NCBI RefSeq assembly: GCF_001857965.1
Contig: NZ_CP017774.1
Location: forward strand, 2,356,001-2,420,000
Reading direction: 5' to 3'
Source: Flavobacterium commune
Lineage (GTDB): Bacteria; Bacteroidota; Bacteroidia; Flavobacteriales; Flavobacteriaceae
Length of the DNA: 64,000 nucleotides
Part shown: positions 26,130-35,437 of the stretch, one piece after another
Layout of the letters: the number at the start of each line of letters is the position of its first letter
Numbering within the stretch: position 1 is the first letter of the stretch
Position numbers and translations under genes: made by a program
Notes under the pieces: generated by a model
Databases searched by the model: none
What the model was told of the DNA's origin: nothing
Seen by the model: the letters and a program-made list of their open reading frames with translations, nothing else

Positions 26130-29079
26130 GTTTACTACCATTTTTCTAGTCTTTATTTTTCTTTTTGCCAACGCAATAAAGGCACAAAATAGCAATTTTA
26201 CGATTGTTTCAGGAAATCAAAAAGCGAGTATTTTAGTTGAAGATAAAGAACCAAAAGTGGTTCATATCGCTTCTAAAATGTTGGCTGATGATGTGTTTTC
26301 TATCAGCAATCAACGATTGGCAATTGCGAAAAATAGTTCAGGAATAGTAATTATGGCAGGAACTATTGGACAAAGTAAATGGATAGATGCTTTGGTTTCG
26401 AAACAAAAAATTACTATTACTGATGTAAAAGGAAAATGGGAAACTTATAAAATTCAAGTAGTCGAAAATCCAACAGCAGCCATTAAAAAAGCATTGGTTA
26501 TTGTAGGTTCTGACCGAAGAGCTACAGCTTATGGTTTGTTAGAAATTTCAAGAATCATAGGCGTTTCTCCTTGGGAATGGTGGGCTGATGTTACGCCAGA
26601 CAAAAAAGACGATCTAGTCTTAAATATTGAAACGAAAACCTATGGTTCGCCATCAGTGAAATACAGAGGAATTTTTCTAAATGATGAAGACTGGGGTTTG
26701 CAGCCCTGGGCAGCTAAAACTTTTGAACCGGAAACGGGAGATATTGGCCCAAAAACCTATGCTAAAGTTTTCGAATTGTTGTTGCGTTTGAGAGCCAATA
26801 CCATTTGGCCAGCGATGCATAAAAGCACCAAAGCTTTTTATTCATTTCCAAAAAACAAACAAGTTGCTGATGATTATGCCATTGTGGTAGGAACTTCGCA
26901 CGCTGAACCGATGTTGAGTAATATTAACGCAGAATGGAATCATAATACAATGGGTGAATATCGTTATGATACCAACTCAGGAGTGATCAAAGATTTTTTC
27001 AGGAAAAGAGCCAAGGAAACAGCTGCTTTCGAAAATATTTATACTGTAGGAATGCGTGGTGAACACGATTCGCCGATGATTGTTGGCGAAGACGATTCGG
27101 ATTCTCAGGTTAAATTATTAGAGCAAGTAATTACCGATCAAAGAGCGATTCTGAAAAAAGCCACAGGAAAAGAACCTAAAACCATTCCGCAAGCATTTAT
27201 TCCTTACAAAGAAGTATTGGATTATTACCAAAAAGGATTGCAATTGCCGGAAGATGTGCAACTGGTTTGGACGGATGATAATTATGGATACATTCGTCAA
27301 TTGAGTAATTTAAAAGAGCAAAAACGTTCTGGTGGCGCGGGGATTTATTACCATACTTCCTATTGGGGACGTCCGCATGATTATTTGTGGTTGAATTCGA
27401 CTAACCCGGTTTTAATGTGGGAAGAAATGGCAAAAGCTTATGAATTTCAATCCCGCGATTTATGGATTTTGAACTGCGGAGATATCAAACCACATGAATA
27501 CAATATCGAATTGTTTTTGGATATGGCTTGGCATATGACTCCTTTTGCTAAAAGCCAAAGTGTAAAAACACACATGCAAAACTGGGCTTCGAGAGAATTT
27601 GGAACTCAAAACGCTACTCAAATTACTGATTTGTTTTTCGAATATTATCGTTTGGCTTTCCAGCGTCGTCCTGAGTTTATGGCCTGGAATCAGGTAGAAC
27701 CGGAAACCAAATCAAAACCAACGGCGCTGACTCAAATCCATTATGGAGATGAGGTTTCGAAAAGGATTGACGAATACCAAAATTTGATGAATACTGCCGA
27801 AAAATTGCAAAAAGAGATTCCAGCAAATCGTCAAAATGCTTTTTACGAATTGGTAACTTATCCTGTTGTTGGCGCAGCGAGTTTAAATCATAAATGGTTG
27901 TATTCGTATAAAAATAAATTTGTAGCCGAACAAGGAAGAGGAAGTGCTGCTTTTTTTGCTTCAAAAGCTGAAGAAGCTTATAAGCGAATTCAGAAAGAAA
28001 CCAACTATTTCAATGACGAATTGGCTAACGGAAAATGGAAACATATTATGAGTATGTCGCCACGTTATTTGCCTGTTTTTGGAGAAACCACAGCAACTAC
28101 TGCGGTTGCAGGAACAAAACCTGAATTGAAACTGGCTCTGGAAAGTTATGAAATGGAAGTCAACCATAAAACGGAGAATTCCTATGCCGATGTTTTGCCT
28201 GTTTTTAACGCTTACATAGACAATCAGTATTATATTGATGTTTTTATGAGAGGCGCTGGCGAAATTTCCTGGCAAGCAAAACCAAAAGCCGATTGGATTA
28301 AAATTTCGCAACAACAAGGCGTTTTGGATAACGATAAAAACAGTCAACAACGCATTTGGGTAAGTATCGACTGGAGTAAAGTTCCAAAAGGAGAAAATAA
28401 AAAAGAAGCCCCATTAGGACACGATTACCAATTGATTCCGCCAAGTTATAAAGTCAATTCGGCAATCGATTTTGTGAGTAAAGACACTTTAATCACTATT
28501 GGGATTTCGGCTTTTAATCCAAAGTTTGAAGCATTAGAAAATTACAAAGGTTTTGTGGAAGACAAAGGATATATCTCGATTGACGCAGCGAATTTTTCGA
28601 ACAAAAAAGAAGGTGCAGCAGCCCAATGGGAAACTTTTGAAGGTATTGGATATGCAGGAAAAGTAAGTGTGGCTTTGCCAAGAACGGCTAATTCTGAAGT
28701 GGATTTAAAAAGCATAAAAGATAATAGTCCGCTTATGGAATATGATTTTTATAGTTTTAATTTTGGTCAAGCCAATGTAAAAGTACAAGCCATTCCAACG
28801 CATGCTTTTTACCAGGGAAAAGGAGTGCGATGTGCTGTAGCTATTGATGATGCTGAGCCTGTGATTTTAGATTTTCAAACTTTTGGAAGAAGTGATGAAT
28901 GGTTACAAAATGTATTGAAAAATGCGGCAGTAAAATCGGCAGCACAAATTATCAATAAGGCAGGAAAACATAAATTGAGAATCTGGATGGTTGATCCCGG
29001 AGTAATGATTGACCGCGTTTTAATTGATTTGGGAGGCTGGAAGGATTCCTATGCTTTTCCAGCAGAAACAAAAATGTAA
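26116..29079 (+). CDS. GH115 alpha-glucuronidase
   Basis: 987 residues when started at ATG 26116, which provides a clean signal peptide (FIFLFANAIKAQ); the frame extends 13 codons upstream inside the PLC gene. GH115 features in order: an N-terminal domain, GSDRRATAYGLLEISRIIGV, VSPWEWWADV, YRGIFLNDEDWGLQPWAA, LRANTIWPAMH, GMRGEHDSPM, VWTDDNYGYIRQL, YYHTSYWGRPHDYLWL, then the C-terminal helical and beta domains. Length is typical (800-1000). GH115 enzymes remove alpha-1,2-linked GlcA or 4-O-methyl-GlcA. No xylanase is nearby. The GlcA-alpha-1,2-inositol bond of plant GIPC is a plausible target, and removing it would free the inositol 2-OH used by PI-PLC chemistry. Family certain; substrate inferred. 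Confidence 0.93.
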   Translation: MFKNKFTTIFLVFIFLFANAIKAQNSNFTIVSGNQKASILVEDKEPKVVHIASKMLADDVFSISNQRLAIAKNSSGIVIMAGTIGQSKWIDALVSKQKITITDVKGKWETYKIQVVENPTAAIKKALVIVGSDRRATAYGLLEISRIIGVSPWEWWADVTPDKKDDLVLNIETKTYGSPSVKYRGIFLNDEDWGLQPWAAKTFEPETGDIGPKTYAKVFELLLRLRANTIWPAMHKSTKAFYSFPKNKQVADDYAIVVGTSHAEPMLSNINAEWNHNTMGEYRYDTNSGVIKDFFRKRAKETAAFENIYTVGMRGEHDSPMIVGEDDSDSQVKLLEQVITDQRAILKKATGKEPKTIPQAFIPYKEVLDYYQKGLQLPEDVQLVWTDDNYGYIRQLSNLKEQKRSGGAGIYYHTSYWGRPHDYLWLNSTNPVLMWEEMAKAYEFQSRDLWILNCGDIKPHEYNIELFLDMAWHMTPFAKSQSVKTHMQNWASREFGTQNATQITDLFFEYYRLAFQRRPEFMAWNQVEPETKSKPTALTQIHYGDEVSKRIDEYQNLMNTAEKLQKEIPANRQNAFYELVTYPVVGAASLNHKWLYSYKNKFVAEQGRGSAAFFASKAEEAYKRIQKETNYFNDELANGKWKHIMSMSPRYLPVFGETTATTAVAGTKPELKLALESYEMEVNHKTENSYADVLPVFNAYIDNQYYIDVFMRGAGEISWQAKPKADWIKISQQQGVLDNDKNSQQRIWVSIDWSKVPKGENKKEAPLGHDYQLIPPSYKVNSAIDFVSKDTLITIGISAFNPKFEALENYKGFVEDKGYISIDAANFSNKKEGAAAQWETFEGIGYAGKVSVALPRTANSEVDLKSIKDNSPLMEYDFYSFNFGQANVKVQAIPTHAFYQGKGVRCAVAIDDAEPVILDFQTFGRSDEWLQNVLKNAAVKSAAQIINKAGKHKLRIWMVDPGVMIDRVLIDLGGWKDSYAFPAETKM

Positions 29080-29101
29080 ATTTTGAAAAATACTATATTG
29101 A

Positions 29102-30937
29102 ATGAACTATTGTAAGAAAGTAATTGTGGGCTTGACTATTGTTTTGACCGTTGTTTCTTGTACTTCGGTCAGGGAATTAACACCTAAAAGCACTCAAGTT
29201 GCATTCTTATCTGATGTTCATTTACTGGATATTTATGGGACATTTTCCGATTCAGATTATAAAGGAGTGCAGAATCCTTATGATGGGAAATATACTTTGG
29301 CGCGAACTATGAAATCCCAATTGCAATCCACCCGATTGTTTAACGAAAATTATTTTGCTTTTATTGCTGCATTGGATGATGTGGCAAAACGAAATATAAA
29401 GACGGTTCTTCTTCCTGGAGATTTTAGTGATGACGGACAACCCATAAACATTCGGGGATTAAAAAAGATTCTGAATGAGTATTCCAATAAATACGGCATT
29501 CATTTTATAATTACCACAGGAAATCACGATGTTGCAAAACCCTTTTTGACCGATTCCGGTAAAACTGATTTTCTGGGCGAAGGAGGAAAAAATCAAGTGA
29601 TAATGAGTAAAGCGGGAATGTACGTTCCTAAAAGTTCTGATGAACTTCCTGCGGTGATTACAAAAGATATCGGGACGATGGGCTATGCCGAAGTTTTACA
29701 AGAACTAGGTGATTTTGGTTTTTTTCCAAAGAAAACCGATTTGTATTGGGAAACTCCTTTTACCTCATACAATCCAGATAATTATACTTTCGAAAAAGCA
29801 TTGGAGCAATCCACAATCGAAAAAAGAACTTATGCTATTCCGCCCTACAATTCGCAAATTCCCGATTTAAGTTATTTGGTAGAAGCCCAAAAAGACGTTT
29901 GGTTTTTAGCCATTGATGGCAATGTGTATGTGCCCAAAGAAGAGGCAAAGGAGCATCCGAAAAATCCATTAAATTACAATAGTGCCAATATTGGTTACAA
30001 CCAAGTTTTAACGCATAAAAAACATTTAATTGCATGGGTGACTAAAGTGGTTCAGGAGGCAAAAAAAAGAGGCAAAACTTTAGTTGCGTTCAGTCATTAT
30101 CCGATGATTGAGTTTAATGATGGTGCTTCAGCTATGATGAAAGCATTATTTGGTGAAGATAAAATGCAGTTGCATAGAGTTCCAAGTGAAGAAGTGGCAC
30201 AAATTTTTGCGGAAGCCGGAGTGCAACTTCATTTTGCGGGACACATGCACATCAATGACACGGGAATCAGAAAATATAAAAATGGAAAGGGATTAGTGAA
30301 TATCCAGATTCCGTCGTTGGCGGCTTATATTCCGGGGTATAAAATCCTGACGATTCAAAGTAAAAATAAGATGCAGATAAGTACAGTTGCTATTGATTCG
30401 GTGCCTGGATTTAAAACGCTTTTTCCTTTGTACGAACAGGAATATGCTTATTTAAAAAGTACTGGAAATCCGGATATTTGGGATAAAGGAATCTTAGAAG
30501 CTAAAAATTATCATGAATTTACGAATTGGCATCTCAAAGAACTCGTTCGAACACGATTTCTAAAAAAGGATTGGCCTGAAGATTTTAAAGATTTCCTGTT
30601 GAAATCGACAGCAAAGGATTTGTATGCTTTTGCTAATATTTCTCATTCAAATCAACAGAAATTTAAAGATAAAAGCTGGACAGGTTTTGATTTGATTTTC
30701 GATTTTTATCGACTGTATTCAGCTGATGAACTGGCGTTAAAAGACATTGGAGAAGAGCGGATTCGTCAATATAAAATTATTATAGATTCATATAGTAATC
30801 ATTATAAAAAAAAGCCGAGACCTACTGTCTTAGAAACTTCGTTTTATGAATTTTGTTCCATTTTTAAAAGTTTTCTAAATGGTGCTCCATCAGATAATTT
30901 TATCATAAATTTGAATAGAAATACTATCCACAATTAA
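29102..30937 (+). CDS. Calcineurin-like metallophosphoesterase, lipoprotein
   Basis: 611 residues with a lipoprotein signal (IVLTVVSCTSVRE, Cys20). Metallophosphatase motifs are complete: AFLSDVHLLD (Asp38, His40), LLPGDFSDDG (Asp107), TTGNHDVAK (Asn141, His142), FSHYPM and HFAGHMHINDTG. The C-terminal 200 residues are helical and unassigned. It is encoded 22 nt after GH115 and 23 nt before the HTCS. Within this locus it could dephosphorylate inositol phosphate before import. Because acid sphingomyelinases belong to the same superfamily, it could also cut the ceramide-phosphate bond directly. Family certain, substrate unknown. Confidence 0.85.
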   Translation: MNYCKKVIVGLTIVLTVVSCTSVRELTPKSTQVAFLSDVHLLDIYGTFSDSDYKGVQNPYDGKYTLARTMKSQLQSTRLFNENYFAFIAALDDVAKRNIKTVLLPGDFSDDGQPINIRGLKKILNEYSNKYGIHFIITTGNHDVAKPFLTDSGKTDFLGEGGKNQVIMSKAGMYVPKSSDELPAVITKDIGTMGYAEVLQELGDFGFFPKKTDLYWETPFTSYNPDNYTFEKALEQSTIEKRTYAIPPYNSQIPDLSYLVEAQKDVWFLAIDGNVYVPKEEAKEHPKNPLNYNSANIGYNQVLTHKKHLIAWVTKVVQEAKKRGKTLVAFSHYPMIEFNDGASAMMKALFGEDKMQLHRVPSEEVAQIFAEAGVQLHFAGHMHINDTGIRKYKNGKGLVNIQIPSLAAYIPGYKILTIQSKNKMQISTVAIDSVPGFKTLFPLYEQEYAYLKSTGNPDIWDKGILEAKNYHEFTNWHLKELVRTRFLKKDWPEDFKDFLLKSTAKDLYAFANISHSNQQKFKDKSWTGFDLIFDFYRLYSADELALKDIGEERIRQYKIIIDSYSNHYKKKPRPTVLETSFYEFCSIFKSFLNGAPSDNFIINLNRNTIHN

Positions 30938-30960
30938 TTTTGTGCTAAACCACTTTATTT

Positions 30961-33900
30961 ATGAAATCTAAATTGATTATCATTTTAGTTTTTTTTATTT
31001 CATTCTCTACGAGTATTGGGCAGAATATAAAATTCGAACATTATAATGAGAGTAATGGACTTTCGTATAATTCGGTGAGGCATATTGTTCAGGATAAGAA
31101 CGGTTTTATGTGGCTGGGTACTTTTTTTGGACTGAACAGATTTGACGGCTATCAGTTTAAACCTTATATGAGTTCGGAACTGGGTAAGAACAAACTGTAT
31201 AATGATGATATTACCGCTTTAGAACTTGATGAAACTTCTAATAATTTATGGATAGGAACCCGAAAAGGGCTTACCTTGTATAAAATGGATACGCATGTTT
31301 TTAGTACTTTTTTTAATGAAAAAAACAATCCAAATAGCTTGCCTGAAGATGAAATTCGTGCTGTTCATGTAGATAAATTTAAAAGAGTTTGGGTAGGTAC
31401 AATGAGTAAAGGACTCGCTGTTTATTATCCTAAAGAACAACGGTTTTCTAAAATAAATATTAAAGGTTTTGAGTATGTAAAAGAAGTTTTTCAGGATAAA
31501 AAAGGAAATATTTGGGTAGGAAGTTTTGGCAAAGGTTCAGTAGCTAAAATTATACTGGGAGCCAAGGGTGAGATTTTAAAAATAACTACTTATGGTTTGT
31601 CTATCCCTAATTCGAATCAAAAAAATCCTTATATCAATTTCATTTATGAAGATTTTAAATCGGATATTTTTGTTGGTACAAGAGAAGGTCTTTATAAGTT
31701 AAACAAGTCAAAAAACACATTTGAGAATCTTTATATTAAGGATGCGGTTTTAAGAAATAAATTAGGACCTTATTTTATTTCAATTGCCCGTGCTCCCGAC
31801 GGTAAATATTGGCTTGGAACTCTTGGAGGACTTTTGGTTTGTAATCAATTAGAAGATATAGCTACGGGTAATTTTCAAAGGTATTTCTCCAAACTTACCG
31901 ATGATAATTCACTGGTAGGAAACTTAGTGAATTCCTTGTATTTTGATAAATCAGGGGTGCTGTGGATAGGTACAGAGGATGGTTTAGATAAATATGATCC
32001 TTATGGAGATCAGTTTAAAATTAACAAAGATATTTCATTGTATAATGACAATCAAAAACCTAATATCCGTGGTTTTGCTAAAACTTATGACGGCAAAGTG
32101 ATTGTGGCTACAAGATACAATGGGCTTTTTGTTTCCAGAGAAAAGTCATTTGTTCCATTGTTCAATAACAGATATGATATTGCCAGTATTTATTCTAATG
32201 ACGGAAAGCTGTTTTACTGTGGTTTGTGGGATGGTAAAATATTGGTTTATAATTATTTGTCCAATAGTTCCAGATTAGTTGATATTGGGGTGAAAAGTTC
32301 GCCTATAATTTCTTTTTTAGTAGCCGATGACAATACTTTGGTAGTAGGCTCTTTTGGGGAAGGAGCTGTAATTTTAGACGCAAAAACTTTAGAAATTAAA
32401 GTTCCAAAAGGTGTTTTGTTGTCAGATTTTCAGATTAATAAGATAAAAACAGATCGTTTTAAGAATTTATGGTTTGCAACTGAAACTGGGGTTGCAAGAT
32501 ATAATGTAAAGAGCAGAAAACTCAAACTGTATTTGAAGGGTGAGCATGAAAAAATAGGACTGCCTGCCAGTCATGTGAGTGATATTTTAATTGATGTCAA
32601 TGGAGATATTTGGGTGGCAACAGTCAAAGGTATTGGCCTTTATGATGCCAAGAAAGATAATTTTGTTCCTGTTTTAGAGCCTAAAGAACTGCATGGAAAA
32701 TGGATTACCGACTTAGAAATGGATAATGATGGCTATTTGTGGTTAAATATCAACAATAACAGTATTGCCAGATATAAGAAAAAGTCAAAGAAAATAAATA
32801 TTTATTATGTTGATAGCGGTAATAGACTAGATGTTTTTAGTTCTAAAGGATTTTACAGTTTAAATAACTCAACTATTTATTTAGGAGGCAAAAATGGAAT
32901 CATCTATTTTTCGGCTGATAAAATTAAAGAGAATAAAATAGCGCCTTCGCCAATTATAACAGAGTTTAAAGTTCAAAATGAAGAGGTGTTTCCTGGCTTA
33001 GAAATCAATGGTCAGATTCCGTTTTATAAGGATATTAACATCCATAAGGAAGTGGAACTTAATTATGATAATCGCAATTTTTCCATTCAGTTTTCGGCAC
33101 CTTCTTATACTAATGAGCGACTGAATACCTTTGAGTATATGCTGGAAGGTTTTGATAAAAACTGGATTACTACCACTAGCGATGCCAGAACTATTCAATA
33201 TACTAACCTTAATCCTAACGAATATACATTTAAAATAAGAGCTAGTAATAGTGATGGAATTTGGAGTAAAACGGCAGCTTACAAAATTACTATTCTGTCT
33301 CCTTTTTGGACTAATACAAAGATTTTCCTGTTGCTGATTTTAATACTTTCGGTGTCTTCATATTACATCCGAAAAGAAATTAAATCCCGTCTTAAGCTAA
33401 GACAGGCACTTTTGTTAGAGCGTGTAAAACGCGATAGTGACGAGCGTCTATCGAATGAAAAGCTACAGTTTTTTACTAATATTTCACATGAATTAAGGAC
33501 ACCATTAACATTGATTTTAGGCCCGGCCAAGCAATTATTAGAACAAAATGACGGCGTGGATTATGATAAATCCAAAGTTCATTTGATTTATCAAAATGCC
33601 AGTAGATTGTTGTTGCTGGTAAACCAAATTTTAGATTTTAGGAAAGCACAATCCGGAGAATTAAAATTAAAAGTGTCCAAAACAGAAATTGTTGCTAATA
33701 CGCAAACCGTTTTTGATTCCTTTACACAATTGGCACAGGACAAAGAGATTAATTTTAATTTTAACTGCGAACTTGAAAATCTCGAAGCCTGGATTGACGT
33801 AGATAAATACCATAAGATTCTCTACAATTTACTTTCGAATGCGTTGAAATTTACCAATAACTATGGTACAGTGGAATTGTTCATCGGAACAAAAGAAAAA

Positions 33901-34992
33901 GAGGGTGAAACAATATTGGTTGTTGAGGTAAGCGATAATGGAATAGGTATTCCACTGGAAAGCCAGAAAAAGATTTTCTCCAGATTTTATCAGGTTAAAA
34001 CCAGTAAAAAAAATAATACCGGATCGGGTATTGGATTGTCTTTAGTTATTTCATTGGTTGAGGTTCACAGAGGGCAATTGAAATTAAAAAGTGCTCCTTT
34101 GCAGGGAAGTGTTTTTACCTTGGAATTGCCTGTGTCTAAAAGCAGTTATAAAAAATCGGAAGTTTTTGATATTGAATACAAAGAAACCGAAGTGGCTTAT
34201 GAAGCCGCAGATAAAATAAAAAAAGGCAATCAAAGTACAGAGTTGAAACAAACTGTTTTAGTTATTGAAGACAATGCCGAGTTGCGCTTTTTTATAGTCG
34301 AATATTTATCTGAATTTTACAGAGTGTATCAGGCAGAGAATGGTGATGAGGGCTTGAATCTTTGTAGAAAAATTAAACCGGCACTTTGTGTGGTCGATGC
34401 AATGATGCCGGTTATGGGAGGATTTCAGTTTGTTGAGGCCTTAAAGAATGATGACGATATTAGTCATACAGCATTGATTATGCTGACTGCTTTATCAGAA
34501 AACGAAAATAAAATTAAAGGATACAATTTAGGTGTAGATGAGTATATGGTTAAACCATTTGATCCTTCTTTATTAAAAACCCGAATTGATAATATTATTA
34601 GAACCCGTACCGAGTTAAAACAAAAATTCTCCGGCGAAATTGAAAGTGATGTCTCAACATTGACGCATTCACAATTAGATATTGATTTAATTTCGAATAT
34701 TACCGATTTGATTGAGCAAAATATGAGTGATCCCGAATTGACGGCAAACTTCCTTTGTGCTGAATTAGGGATGAGTTCGTCTAAATTGTATCGAAAAATC
34801 AAGCAATTAACCGATTTGTCACCTAATGAGTTTATTAGAACGGTTCGTTTGAAAAAAGCGGCGCAGTTGTTAAAATTAAAAGTGAATAATGTTTCGGAAG
34901 TGGCTGATAAAGTGGGTTTTAATGATCCGCTATATTTTAGCAGGTGTTTTAAAAAACAGTTTGGATATTCGCCAAGCCGATTGATTAAGTAG
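30961..34992 (+). CDS. Hybrid two-component system regulator (HTCS)
   Basis: A 1343-residue inner-membrane one-protein signalling system. It has a signal peptide, two periplasmic seven-bladed propellers made of regulator repeats (for example DKNGFMWLGTFFGLNRFDGY, KSGVLWIGTEDGLDKYDPYG), a Y_Y_Y domain (about residues 690-780) and one transmembrane helix near residue 790. The histidine kinase follows (FTNISHELRTPLTLILGP, His843; SDNGIGIP; GSGIGLSLV), then a receiver domain (VVDAMMPVMGG, Asp1146) and a C-terminal AraC-type HTH (VADKVGFNDPLYFSRCFKKQFG). HTCS proteins bind a specific glycan fragment in the periplasm and activate their own locus. It closes the susC locus and is the natural candidate to bind the 25-bp motifs before susC and MIOX. 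Confidence 0.96.
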   Translation: MKSKLIIILVFFISFSTSIGQNIKFEHYNESNGLSYNSVRHIVQDKNGFMWLGTFFGLNRFDGYQFKPYMSSELGKNKLYNDDITALELDETSNNLWIGTRKGLTLYKMDTHVFSTFFNEKNNPNSLPEDEIRAVHVDKFKRVWVGTMSKGLAVYYPKEQRFSKINIKGFEYVKEVFQDKKGNIWVGSFGKGSVAKIILGAKGEILKITTYGLSIPNSNQKNPYINFIYEDFKSDIFVGTREGLYKLNKSKNTFENLYIKDAVLRNKLGPYFISIARAPDGKYWLGTLGGLLVCNQLEDIATGNFQRYFSKLTDDNSLVGNLVNSLYFDKSGVLWIGTEDGLDKYDPYGDQFKINKDISLYNDNQKPNIRGFAKTYDGKVIVATRYNGLFVSREKSFVPLFNNRYDIASIYSNDGKLFYCGLWDGKILVYNYLSNSSRLVDIGVKSSPIISFLVADDNTLVVGSFGEGAVILDAKTLEIKVPKGVLLSDFQINKIKTDRFKNLWFATETGVARYNVKSRKLKLYLKGEHEKIGLPASHVSDILIDVNGDIWVATVKGIGLYDAKKDNFVPVLEPKELHGKWITDLEMDNDGYLWLNINNNSIARYKKKSKKINIYYVDSGNRLDVFSSKGFYSLNNSTIYLGGKNGIIYFSADKIKENKIAPSPIITEFKVQNEEVFPGLEINGQIPFYKDINIHKEVELNYDNRNFSIQFSAPSYTNERLNTFEYMLEGFDKNWITTTSDARTIQYTNLNPNEYTFKIRASNSDGIWSKTAAYKITILSPFWTNTKIFLLLILILSVSSYYIRKEIKSRLKLRQALLLERVKRDSDERLSNEKLQFFTNISHELRTPLTLILGPAKQLLEQNDGVDYDKSKVHLIYQNASRLLLLVNQILDFRKAQSGELKLKVSKTEIVANTQTVFDSFTQLAQDKEINFNFNCELENLEAWIDVDKYHKILYNLLSNALKFTNNYGTVELFIGTKEKEGETILVVEVSDNGIGIPLESQKKIFSRFYQVKTSKKNNTGSGIGLSLVISLVEVHRGQLKLKSAPLQGSVFTLELPVSKSSYKKSEVFDIEYKETEVAYEAADKIKKGNQSTELKQTVLVIEDNAELRFFIVEYLSEFYRVYQAENGDEGLNLCRKIKPALCVVDAMMPVMGGFQFVEALKNDDDISHTALIMLTALSENENKIKGYNLGVDEYMVKPFDPSLLKTRIDNIIRTRTELKQKFSGEIESDVSTLTHSQLDIDLISNITDLIEQNMSDPELTANFLCAELGMSSSKLYRKIKQLTDLSPNEFIRTVRLKKAAQLLKLKVNNVSEVADKVGFNDPLYFSRCFKKQFGYSPSRLIK

Positions 34993-35219
34993 TTGTTTTT
35001 TAATAATTTAAATTTTGTTAGTATGGCTTTTAAATATTTCGTTATCTAAGTTCATTTTTAACGAATATTCAATAAAAATTGCGTTTTGGCATAATTTTGG
35101 CTGATTATGTTGGCTAATTTTAGAATTTAATACATACATTAGCAGATGTTAAATTTAAAAGTCTAATTTTTACAAAAACTGTTTATTTTTGTTAGATTTT
35201 TAAAATATTGAACAAAATA

Positions 35220-35250
35220 GTTGTGTTTCGATTATTAAGAATTATATTTG
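35220..35250 (+). promoter_or_regulatory. Bacteroidetes-type promoter of the transporter gene
   Basis: GTTG (35220-35223, three of four to the -33 TTTG), a 19-nt spacer, then TATATTTG (35243-35250, full match to TAnnTTTG). The operator palindrome begins at the next base. Confidence 0.7.
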
Positions 35251-35264
35251 TGTAATCGATTACA
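35251..35264. promoter_or_regulatory. LacI-type operator, copy 1
   Basis: TGTAATCGATTACA, a perfect 14-bp palindrome with the central CG typical of LacI-family sites. It covers the expected transcription start of the transporter gene. Identical copies lie at 36995 and 47729. Confidence 0.82.
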
Positions 35265-35437
35265 ATTTTTTTTGTTGTGATTATTCTCTTTTTGGTATTA
35301 ATTTATTGAATAATAGTGTTTTGCGCTTTATTTTTGGATATAGCGCTAATTTTTTTGCCTTTTTCTAAAACGATTTCGGTAAAAAAACAACAAGTAATGA
35401 ATATTTAACTTTAACTAAATTTATAAACATTTTAATT

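Larger units (their letters stand above)
34993..35437. promoter_or_regulatory. Intergenic control region upstream of the hexuronate transporter
   Basis: 445 nt without a gene between the HTCS and the MFS transporter. The supported content is the promoter at 35220-35250 and the operator palindrome at 35251-35264. No clear terminator for the HTCS was seen; the rest is AT-rich with no structure I can support. Confidence 0.7.

Noticed and set aside
27961..28350. 129-codon open frame antisense to GH115
   Set aside because: Antisense shadow inside a well-supported gene; no signal, motif or upstream element.
11434..29079. Heparan sulfate degradation locus suggested by GH89 and HGSNAT
   Set aside because: No sulfatase, no clear heparin lyase and no GH88 are present, while PI-PLC, GH115 and MIOX have no role in heparan catabolism.
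26116..29079. GH115 as part of a glucuronoxylan system
   Set aside because: No xylanase or GH67 enzyme lies in this locus. The xylan role remains possible but is not supported by the neighbours.
11434..30937. GPI-anchor degradation as the main explanation
   Set aside because: GH92, GH89, HGSNAT and PI-PLC would fit, but GH115 alpha-1,2-glucuronidase and GH43 have no target in a GPI core. Kept as the leading alternative, not excluded.
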